Below, one piece after another: positions 1-8,872 of a DNA stretch of 49,351 nt. The stretch covers positions 1 through 49,351 of the forward strand of contig JAJFLR010000060.1 in NCBI GenBank assembly GCA_021772565.1, written 5' to 3'. The first letter of the stretch is position 1; every line of letters starts with the position of its first letter. The position numbers and the translations under genes are program-made. The notes under the pieces are model-generated. The model was not told the DNA's origin. It saw only the letters and a program-made list of their open reading frames with translations, and made no database searches. This DNA comes from Opitutales bacterium. GTDB taxonomy: Bacteria > Verrucomicrobiota > Verrucomicrobiia > Opitutales > JAJFLR01.

Positions 1-129
1 CTTCCTTCCCACGACTCCTCACAAAATCGCAGTTGCCATAATCTAGTATTTTATTATTACCATTATTCATGATTTTAATTAGTTCATATACAGAGGACTT
101 GAACCTCATTAACTCATACACATGCCAGG

Positions 130-211
130 CGCACACAAGGCAAATGCACTCGGACTACAAAAAGCGCCGCTGCGCTCTGCTTTTTGTCGCCGGTGATTTG
201 CAGCGTTAGCT
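130..211 (+). other. integron attC recombination site (first)
   Basis: Folded imperfect palindrome of about 82 bases. The right end is a core-like GTTAGCT at 205-211 (consensus GTTRRRY, one mismatch). The left end reads CGCACAC followed by AAGGC, as in many attC R'' boxes. The inner stem ACAAAAAGC (157-165) pairs perfectly with GCTTTTTGT (179-187) around a GC-rich terminal loop. Outer bases 140-156 pair with 188-200 with the extrahelical bases typical of attC. It would be the attC of a cassette whose gene lies left of the window. In the first 129 bases I see only frames that stop quickly. Confidence 0.72.
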
Positions 212-236
212 ATGGCATAAAGGAAATAATGAACGT

Positions 237-614
237 ATGAGCAAAGATATCATTTTTTCAAAACAAGAAGACTATTTGCTTGCGAGTATCTCTGATGTCC
301 TCATTACGCCTGATCGGGCTCAAGAAATATTAACTCTAATTGGTAAAGAGTGCTCTAATAATAATTTTAATAAAGTTATTTTGGATGAGCGAACTGTTGA
401 GAAGCGAGAGGTTCCACCACACGAAATTATGAATTTAAAGGATTTAATAAAAAAAGAAGGCCTTGAAACAATTCATATGGCGTTTTGGTGTCAACCACAT
501 CTAATTAATGATGATTCAAAAAAACTAAGTATTTACACGTTTTTAAAAGAACACATCATTAAACATTTTGCCGAAAGGGATAAGGCCGTAGCATGGCTAA
601 AAACAAAACAATAG
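237..614 (+). CDS. STAS/SpoIIAA-like small protein in an integron cassette
   Basis: A 125-residue soluble protein. The N-terminal strand, the ILDERTVEKREVPP segment and the amphipathic C-terminal helix ending DKAVAWLKTKQ match the layout of STAS/SpoIIAA-like single-domain proteins. These are usually protein-interaction or anti-anti-sigma-like modules. The assignment rests on fold-level pattern only. The gene begins 25 bases after the first attC, and its TAG stop overlaps the left end of the second attC, the classical arrangement of an integron gene cassette. A Shine-Dalgarno-like AAGGAA lies upstream, unlike the core genes of this window, which suggests a foreign origin. No partner kinase or sigma factor is nearby, so its cellular role cannot be stated. 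Confidence 0.75.
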   Translation: MSKDIIFSKQEDYLLASISDVLITPDRAQEILTLIGKECSNNNFNKVILDERTVEKREVPPHEIMNLKDLIKKEGLETIHMAFWCQPHLINDDSKKLSIYTFLKEHIIKHFAERDKAVAWLKTKQ

Positions 615-672
615 CGAACGCTTCAATCAAACCGACGCCTAAAAGCGGCGCGGTTTAATTGAAGCGTTAGGT
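613..672 (+). other. integron attC recombination site (second, 60 bp)
   Basis: A 60-base attC of the short class. The right core is GTTAGGT (666-672), a perfect GTTRRRY. The right arm reads GGTTTAATTGAAGCGTTAGG. The left arm, AGCGAACGCTTCAATCAAACC with mismatches, is its near-complement. The centre is a CGACGCC / GGCGCG hairpin. Length, core boxes and stem layout resemble the aadA-type attC sites of mobile integrons. The stop codon of the preceding gene overlaps the left core. This is the strongest evidence that the left end of the window is a cassette array. Confidence 0.9.
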
Positions 673-693
673 TAATAAATAAAAGAGGGTTAT

Positions 694-1929
694 ATGAAAA
701 CAATTGTATTCGCAGTAGCTGGGTATAATCTTGCTGAAACAGGTAGACATATTGAAATTGCAAGAATATGTAAGGAGCATTTTAATGTCATTTTCATTAG
801 CTATGGTGGAAAATTTGAAAGATTAATTGAAGAGGAAGGCTTCACACTAAAAAAGATGGAGCCACGGTTGACTGAAAAGCAACTGCATCATGTGAGAAAA
901 GCGCTCAGCGGAGAAACATTAAATACAGTAGGCTATTTTACAGCCGAAGAAATGCAGCCCAAGATTGAAAATGAAATAAATTATTTTAAGGAGATAAAAC
1001 CTGCCTGTGTCCTTACCGGATGGTGTCAGAGCGTTATGATTTCAACAAGAGCTGCAGGGATACCTTTCGTTAATGTTCTTCACTCCACAAGTATAACGGA
1101 ATACTACAAAGCAGGGCTTCAAACCTAGCCAGACCGGTCTAATTTCTTCTTTCTTAGATTGCTTTTTTCAGAAGAAAAACTCAATAAAAAGGTGAGTAAT
1201 CTTGTCCTTAAACTGAAATTGCCTGCAAAACCATTCAATATATTAGCCAAAAAATACGGTTTAAAAGAATTTAGTAATTTCATAGAAGTCTTAGAGGGAG
1301 ATTATACGCTTTTAGCAGACATTCCTGAATGGGTAGGATTTCCTGAGATTCGCCCGAATCTTCATTATATTGGACCTTTACCTTTCAGGTTAAATGCGAA
1401 GATTCCCAGAAAAATAACTGAAATACCAAAAGACAAGCCTATTGTTTATTTTGCCATGGGAAGTTCCGGTAAACCAAGACTTATTGCTGATATCATAGAA
1501 GGATTTCGAGGAAAATCCTACCATGTTATTGCTCCAGTTGAATCTCATATAAAAGATATGAACTTAGAAATACCTTCTAATGTAATAGTTACAGGCTTTT
1601 TGCCTGCACATAAGGTTAATCCCATGGCAGACATATCTGTCATTCACGGAGGCCAAAATACTGTCATGAATGCCTGTCTATCGGGGACACCCATCGTTGG
1701 GATCGGAATGCACCCGGAACAGCAAGCGAATCTTGACGCCTGCGTTCGGAAAGGGTTCGCTATTCGTCTGAACAAGAAACGGGCAACGGCATCTGATGTG
1801 CTGGCCGCTATCGACAGATTACTCCATGACGAAACGGCAAAGACAGCAGTGAAAGAATTTCAGAAACAACTCGAAGAATGGGATGGTCCAAAGAATGCCT
1901 CCCGATTCCTGAAGGAGCATTACGGATAG
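694..1929 (+). pseudogene. UGT/MGT-type glycosyltransferase (GT1 family) interrupted by an in-frame TAG
   Basis: Two open segments in the same frame (694-1128 and 1159-1929) read as one 412-codon glycosyltransferase with a single TAG at 1126-1128. The N-terminal half has the acceptor-domain start (KTIVFAVAGYNLAETGRHIE). The C-terminal half has a nucleotide-sugar binding signature IHGGQNTVMNACLSGTPIVG followed by HPEQQANLD, as in UDP-glycosyltransferases and macrolide glycosyltransferases. Codons after the TAG (PDRSNFFFLRLLFSEEK) continue naturally, so a TGG or CAG to TAG change is the simplest explanation. A clear Shine-Dalgarno (AGAGGG) precedes the ATG. The gene follows directly after an attC but has no recognisable attC downstream. 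GC rises sharply in the last 250 bases (20/60 at 1201-1260, 36/60 at 1681-1740), hinting at a mosaic origin. A sequencing error at the TAG is possible. Confidence 0.8.
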
Positions 1930-1957
1930 GTCTACACAACCATAATACCTATATAAA

Positions 1958-2536
1958 ATGAGGACGATAATTATCCTGTTAAGTTTATTGTGTTTCGCAA
2001 TTATGGGATGTGAGTCATTGCCACTAGCTCATACAAAAGTCTATCAGCCAAGTTCGAATTGGGAAGAAGCAGAATTGAAGTCATCCGATTTCAATATATT
2101 TCCCGATGATATTAGGGGCAATATTGAAGGTTATAAGAACGCTAAGGTCGCATGGGCAGGAATAATTAAGGATACTCAATATCACGAAACCGCTAGTAAT
2201 ATACAGCTAGGTTTTATTGTGGAACATCATTATTTTGATTGGGTACAGGATCAGAGTGTTCAGAGAGCAAAATTTTTTTTATCGCCTAATGGAGAAGGGA
2301 AGATTTCTGCAGTATGGAGTATCAAGAAGAATGCGTTAAGTGCTGAGATTCAGGAAGCATCAAAGGCAGGTAATATGATAGTGATGTATGGTACACCACA
2401 CCATGTTGAGAATGGAATAGTTTATCTATCTATTTCATATGTAAGAACATTTCCGAGTTATTTATTTAGAACTGACGTTATGGATTATGGAAGACCAGGC
2501 GAGCCAGTTGAACTAATTAATGTACCTTTGAAGTGA
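1958..2536 (+). CDS. predicted lipoprotein of unknown function
   Basis: A 192-residue protein with a short hydrophobic signal (IIILLSLLCFAIMGC) ending in a lipobox-like IMGC, so Cys18 is the probable lipidated residue. The mature part is mixed alpha/beta with no transmembrane segment. Strands such as GNMIVMYGTPHHVENGIVYL and the YRTFPSYLF-like aromatic C-terminus vaguely recall Slp-type outer-membrane lipoproteins, but the resemblance is too weak for a name. The gene lies 28 bases after the broken glycosyltransferase with no attC or Shine-Dalgarno between them. It is in the accessory left end of the window, with base composition close to the core genes. Confidence 0.65.
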   Translation: MRTIIILLSLLCFAIMGCESLPLAHTKVYQPSSNWEEAELKSSDFNIFPDDIRGNIEGYKNAKVAWAGIIKDTQYHETASNIQLGFIVEHHYFDWVQDQSVQRAKFFLSPNGEGKISAVWSIKKNALSAEIQEASKAGNMIVMYGTPHHVENGIVYLSISYVRTFPSYLFRTDVMDYGRPGEPVELINVPLK

Positions 2537-2564
2537 TCGATGGCATTGGAGGATATAATAAGTC

Positions 2565-2642
2565 GATTGAGGAAACCGATACAACTCGTAGTTAATAGGG
2601 AAAAGCAACAGGTGTTTGACAGTCGAGGATCGGTTCCTCATC
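2565..2642. repeat. imperfect inverted repeat between lipoprotein and methyltransferase pseudogene
   Basis: The left arm GATTGAGGAAACCGAT (2565-2580) is nearly complementary to the right arm ATCGGTTCCTCATC (2629-2642), with about 48 bases between. A further partial pairing (ACTCG with CGAGG) extends inward. It could be the scar or end of a small mobile element, or a decayed attC. No GTTRRRY core box is visible, so it is not called attC. Confidence 0.45.
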
Positions 2643-2665
2643 TTTAGCCGTTTACTGAAGAAAAA

Positions 2666-3012
2666 ATGTCCGCAGGAACCGGCAAGTACGAAGCTCTCTA
2701 TTTGAGCGATCCCAACGTTTGTGGCGCTCCGTTCCCCGAATTCGTGGCCTTCGCAGAAAGATGCGATGGTGGGGGGCGTTCGGTTCTCGACCTTGGTTGC
2801 GGTCAGGGGCGCGATGCCTTCATCTTCGCGCGAAGGGGTTTCGGTGTCGTGGGTGTTGATATATCTCCGACGGGTGTCACCCAGATAACCCAGCACGCAT
2901 GCCAGGGATTGTCGTATTCTTCGAGCGAGGGGATCGCAGTTGGAGGTTTCTGAAAGGACTGAAGCCATCTTTCCTGTTTGCGACACTAACAAATGCAAAC
3001 AGCGAACAATAA
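2666..3012 (+). pseudogene. class I SAM-dependent methyltransferase remnant with internal deletion
   Basis: The first 95 codons carry the methyltransferase motif I (SVLDLGCGQGRDAFIFARRG) and motif II (VVGVDIS), then run into a frame that stops at 2951-2953. In another frame, 2900-3012 reads as a plausible C-terminus of the same family (IVVFFERGDRSWRFLKGLKP to FLFATLT). The middle of a normal 190-220 residue enzyme is missing. I infer an internal deletion that also shifted the frame near 2890-2905. The remnant is strikingly GC-rich (39 of 60 at 2761-2820) beside AT-rich neighbours, a sign of transfer. An antisense open frame over it is only a by-product of this composition. Confidence 0.7.
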
Positions 3013-3118
3013 AAGGTGTAATTGAGTGAGCTCAAGTTGCACCTGTGGTTGAACAAGGCGCTATAAGCATAAATTTAACCTGTACTAAAAAACAGCATAT
3101 CTTGAGCGCGAAACTATT

Positions 3119-3532
3119 TTAAATATAATACATATCATTTGAATCGCTTAATAAAAATGTATCTAGCGAATAATTTTTGGTTTTTTCTTCCAGGGTTGTG
3201 ACGATATCTTGCCAAATTTCGGAAACTCTTGGACCCGACTTGCCTTTTTGCGGATTATTAATCTCGAGTAATTCGCCTTCGATTACTTTAGCTATTTCAA
3301 GAAGCGTTATGTCTTGAGGTGGTTTAGCAAGGGCATACCCACCCATTTTGCCTCTACGACTGGTAACCAACCCGCTGTTACGCAAATCATTTAGAATTTG
3401 CACCAGATAATTGGAGGGAATTTCTTCAATTTTTGCGAGATCATCAATGCGTGCCCATTCAGAACTGCCATAAGATCGGGCTAGTTGTGTCATCACTCGA
3501 CAGGCGTATTCAAGTTTTAGTGGTAGTTTCAA
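3119..3532 (-). CDS. Rrf2-family transcriptional regulator (no Fe-S cysteines)
   Basis: A 137-residue Rrf2 protein with a winged helix-turn-helix: KLEYACRVMTQLA helix, recognition region IPSNYLVQILNDLRNSGLVTSRRGKMGGYALAKPP, then ITLLEIAKVIEG. IscR and NsrR bind a cluster through three cysteines after the wing. Here that region has none, so it resembles CymR-like members that work without a cluster. The start is a TTG at 3530-3532, chosen because the family normally begins at the MKL segment. Its target is not shown. Fe-S genes (erpA, sufU) lie elsewhere in the window, and a palindrome upstream of erpA is one possible operator. It is transcribed away from gyrB. Confidence 0.9.
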   Translation of the reverse strand: MKLPLKLEYACRVMTQLARSYGSSEWARIDDLAKIEEIPSNYLVQILNDLRNSGLVTSRRGKMGGYALAKPPQDITLLEIAKVIEGELLEINNPQKGKSGPRVSEIWQDIVTTLEEKTKNYSLDTFLLSDSNDMYYI

Positions 3533-3645
3533 ATTTATAAAAATAACATTTTATCTCATGTAATTGATGTCTTTCTTATTTATACTAAAAATAATTCAAT
3601 ATCATCAATAAATTTTATTGGCTTTTTCTCAAATATTTTTAATAA

Positions 3646-6180
<2,535 letters not shown>

Positions 6181-6196
6181 TACAGATAGCTTTAAC

Positions 6197-7060
6197 TCAT
6201 TGATAAGTTGTCGCTGCGGCAATTGCAAATACTGTTAACAACCATAAAAGTATTGTTATAATCATGCCTTTATCTTTTATCAAGGTGAGTTCAGGTGTTT
6301 CGCCTTTACCTTGATCGGAAAGGTACTGGTAGCGAAATATTGCATAAATAACAAATGGCAGTGATACGAGCATCCATTTAGAATCTGAGCCTTCCAATGC
6401 CCATATTGCATATGACATAAATGCACTGGAAGTAACGACACTCTCCATTCTCAATAACCAGGGTAAAGAATAAACTTCTAAAACATCTCGGGTATTTTGA
6501 TTTGGCCCTAAAATTTTAATTTCTGCTTTTCGTTTTTCTATTCCTAAAAATAGTGCCAGCATACCGACACATAACATAAACCAACCGGATACACTGACAT
6601 CAGCAATTAATGCTCCGCCCAAAGCTCTTAAAACGAATCCGGAAGCGACGATCATAATGTCGAGTATAGGTAGTTTTTTTAATCCAATATTATAGCCAAT
6701 TTGAGTCAGAATATAAGCAAATATTGTCACACCAAATAAAGGTGCGATCAAGAAACTCAAAATAATGCTAACTCCAATGAGAATAGCAGCAGTTGTTAAT
6801 GCAAGTTTTCGAGATATTTTTCCTGCCGCAACAGGTCGTTTGCATTTTGTAGGATGATTGCAATCAGCGATAATATCTTTAACATCATTAATTAAATAAA
6901 ATCCACTGGCAGTAAGTGAAAATAGAATAAAAGCGGCAAATCCCAAAAAAACCATTTGCACGCTATAAGATTCATCAAAAATTGGGGCAGAAAAAACTAT
7001 AACGTTTTTGACCCAATGATGAGGCCGCATTGCAATCCATAGATAATGAAACTTCTGCAA
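6197..7060 (-). CDS. UbiA-family prenyltransferase, decaprenyl-phosphate phosphoribosyltransferase-like
   Basis: A 287-residue polytopic membrane protein with about eight or nine transmembrane segments. The first Asp-rich motif is NDVKDIIADCNHPTKCKRP (residues 58-75) followed by VAAGKIS. This HP.K..RP version is characteristic of DPPR-synthase-type UbiA proteins, which transfer phosphoribose from PRPP to polyprenyl phosphate. The second motif is KLPILDIMIVASGFVLRALGG. Such proteins make polyprenyl-phosphoribose, an arabinose or ribose donor precursor. The usual partner oxidoreductases are not in the window, so the final product is unknown. It is downstream of ilvC on the same strand with a 61-base gap. 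Confidence 0.83.
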   Translation of the reverse strand: MQKFHYLWIAMRPHHWVKNVIVFSAPIFDESYSVQMVFLGFAAFILFSLTASGFYLINDVKDIIADCNHPTKCKRPVAAGKISRKLALTTAAILIGVSIILSFLIAPLFGVTIFAYILTQIGYNIGLKKLPILDIMIVASGFVLRALGGALIADVSVSGWFMLCVGMLALFLGIEKRKAEIKILGPNQNTRDVLEVYSLPWLLRMESVVTSSAFMSYAIWALEGSDSKWMLVSLPFVIYAIFRYQYLSDQGKGETPELTLIKDKGMIITILLWLLTVFAIAAATTYQ

Positions 7061-7121
7061 GGAATATTTAGGGGTTAGCCCGTGTTGTCATTTTTGAATT
7101 TTTAAAATAATTGAACTAAAT

Positions 7122-8147
7122 TTAATAAGCTGCCTGGGCGCCTTTTATATTTTTCTTTTTTATCCAGGGCATTAAACTGCGCAATTCCTCACCGGTTTTT
7201 TCAATTGGATGTTCTGTGCCTTTTTGGAGTAGGGCATCATAATTTTTTAAACCGCTTTTGTATTCATTTACCCATTCATCGGTGAATTTTCCTGATTGAA
7301 TTTCGCTTAAAATTTCTTTCATAGCTTTCTTTGTATCATCGGTTATGACACGCGGGCCTCTTGTGATATCCCCATATTTAGCTGTTTCGGAAATAGAAAA
7401 ACGCATTCCTGCAATTCCCGATTCGACCATCAGATCGACGATTAGTTTTAATTCATGCAAGCATTCAAAATACGCCATTTCCGGTTGATAACCAGCTTCA
7501 ACCAATGTTTCAAATCCGGCTTGAACAAGCGCTGATGCACCACCACATAAAACAGCCTGTTCGCCGAATAAATCTGTTTCGGTTTCTTCTTTGAATGTAG
7601 TTTTCAAAACACCTGCTCGAGTTCCTCCGATTCCTTTTGCCCATGCTAGAGCAATTTCTAGAGCATCTTCCGAAGATTCATCAGTTTTTGCAACTAATGA
7701 TGGAACTCCTTTACCTTCTAAATATTGAGTTCTAACTATATGTCCGGGGCCTTTAGGTGCAACCATTATGACGTTAGTTCCAGCTGCCGGTTTTATCAGA
7801 CCATAATGGATACTAAGACCATGACTAAAAATTAATGTTTTTCCATTTCCTAGATTAGGTTCAATTTCATCTTTATAAAGATCTGCCTGTTTCATATCCG
7901 GAACAGCAATCATTATAACATCAGCTTTTTGGACAGTAGTCGGTACGTCGAAAACTTCGAACCCCTTACCTTCTGCAATTTCAATTGACTTACTTCCTTT
8001 GTATAATCCTATTATAACATTAAGGCCACTTTCTTTTAAATTTAAAGCATGGGCATGCCCTTGTGATCCAAAACCAATAACGGCTAGAGTTTTATCTTTT
8101 AAGATGTCCAGATTGGCATCATCATCTGTATATACTTTTGCTGACAT
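7122..8147 (-). CDS. ilvC: ketol-acid reductoisomerase
   Basis: A 341-residue class I (short) KARI, the NADPH- and Mg-dependent second step of valine and isoleucine synthesis. The Rossmann motif GFGSQGHAHALNL sits near residues 26-38. Next come VAPKGPGHIVR, the acidic metal-binding segment ETDLFGEQAVLCGG and the C-terminal knotted helices with YFECLHELKLIVDLM. The cofactor loop reads LYKGSKS, with Tyr where Arg is usual, so nucleotide preference may differ. It lies 54 bases after ilvN on the same strand, almost certainly one operon. ilvB, the catalytic subunit gene, is not in the window. Confidence 0.97.
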   Translation of the reverse strand: MSAKVYTDDDANLDILKDKTLAVIGFGSQGHAHALNLKESGLNVIIGLYKGSKSIEIAEGKGFEVFDVPTTVQKADVIMIAVPDMKQADLYKDEIEPNLGNGKTLIFSHGLSIHYGLIKPAAGTNVIMVAPKGPGHIVRTQYLEGKGVPSLVAKTDESSEDALEIALAWAKGIGGTRAGVLKTTFKEETETDLFGEQAVLCGGASALVQAGFETLVEAGYQPEMAYFECLHELKLIVDLMVESGIAGMRFSISETAKYGDITRGPRVITDDTKKAMKEILSEIQSGKFTDEWVNEYKSGLKNYDALLQKGTEHPIEKTGEELRSLMPWIKKKNIKGAQAAY

Positions 8148-8201
8148 ATTTAATATTATTTTTTGTTAATCGCTTTATTTTAGTTATATTTATTTAAATT
8201 A

Positions 8202-8696
8202 TTATTTGCTAATTACACTTTCATTATTTCTGCGAAGTGCTACGTTACCAGTTCTCGCTATTTCGACAATTCCAAATGGATTTATCAAGTCGAGAAATGC
8301 CTTAATTTTATTTTCGTCACCAGTAATTTCAACGATGACACCTGTATGAGAAATATGAATAACTTTAGCTCTGAAAATGTCACAAATTTGAACTACTTCA
8401 GTTCTTGTTTTTGAGTCGGCTGAAATTTTTACCATCAATAATTCACGGGCAACAAATTGTCCACGGCGTAGATCTTCAATTTCAATTACATTAATCAGTT
8501 TATTGAGTTGTTTAATACATTGATCAAGTTGTTGATCATTGCCTCTCACTGTTGCAGTAATTCTGGATAAACTAGGATCGTGTGTTGGGCCGACGTTGAG
8601 AGTATCAATATTAAATCCTCGACCACTAAACATACCGGCTACTCTGGCCAAGACTCCGAATTTATTTTCTACTAGTACTGAAATTGTATGTCGCAT
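8202..8696 (-). CDS. ilvN: acetolactate synthase small (regulatory) subunit
   Basis: A 164-residue regulatory subunit of acetohydroxyacid synthase. The N-terminal ACT domain (RHTISVLVENKFGVLARVAGMFSGRGFNIDTL) binds the end-product valine. The C-terminal domain contains VAREL.MVKI and the closing GIVEIARTGNVALRR. The frame stays open upstream through the adjacent tRNA, but that is read-through of RNA sequence. The ATG at 8694-8696 aligns with the normal family start and gives the normal length. A tRNA-Val gene lies 19 bases upstream and ilvC follows. Symbol ilvH would be equally acceptable. Confidence 0.96.
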   Translation of the reverse strand: MRHTISVLVENKFGVLARVAGMFSGRGFNIDTLNVGPTHDPSLSRITATVRGNDQQLDQCIKQLNKLINVIEIEDLRRGQFVARELLMVKISADSKTRTEVVQICDIFRAKVIHISHTGVIVEITGDENKIKAFLDLINPFGIVEIARTGNVALRRNNESVISK

Positions 8697-8715
8697 TGAT
8701 TTTGATATGTTTAGA

Positions 8716-8792
8716 TGGTAGACGGCGACGGACTCGAACCGCCGACATCCTGGGTGTAAACCAGGCGCTCTAACCAACTGAGCTAGCCGTCC
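8716..8792 (-). tRNA. tRNA-Val (anticodon UAC)
   Basis: A complete 77-base cloverleaf on the minus strand. The acceptor stem GGACGGC pairs with GCCGTCT (one G-U). The D-arm is GCTCAGTTGGTTAGAGC. The anticodon stem CCTGG/CCAGG encloses TTTACAC, giving anticodon TAC. The T-arm has GGCGG TTCGAGT CCGTC, the last pair being G-C with one wobble-free stem. The 3' CCA is encoded. It sits just upstream of ilvN-ilvC and in the same direction. Confidence 0.97.
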
Positions 8793-8872
8793 ACAATTAA
8801 TTTGAACAAATATGAATCATTTATAATATGTCTGCACAAGTTAAAAGTGATTCAATTTATGTATGCAATATT

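Noticed and set aside
80-155. T-arm-like sequence on the minus strand (GAGG TTCAAGT CCTC), suggesting a tRNA
   Set aside because: No matching acceptor stem, D-arm or anticodon stem could be formed around it; the surrounding bases form the attC site instead.
2513-2998. 161-codon open frame on the minus strand
   Set aside because: It is antisense to the GC-rich methyltransferase remnant, has no recognisable protein pattern, and its openness follows from the high GC of that stretch.
8697-8777. Upstream extension of ilvN by 27 codons
   Set aside because: The extension is translation of the tRNA-Val gene; the ATG at 8694-8696 fits the family start.
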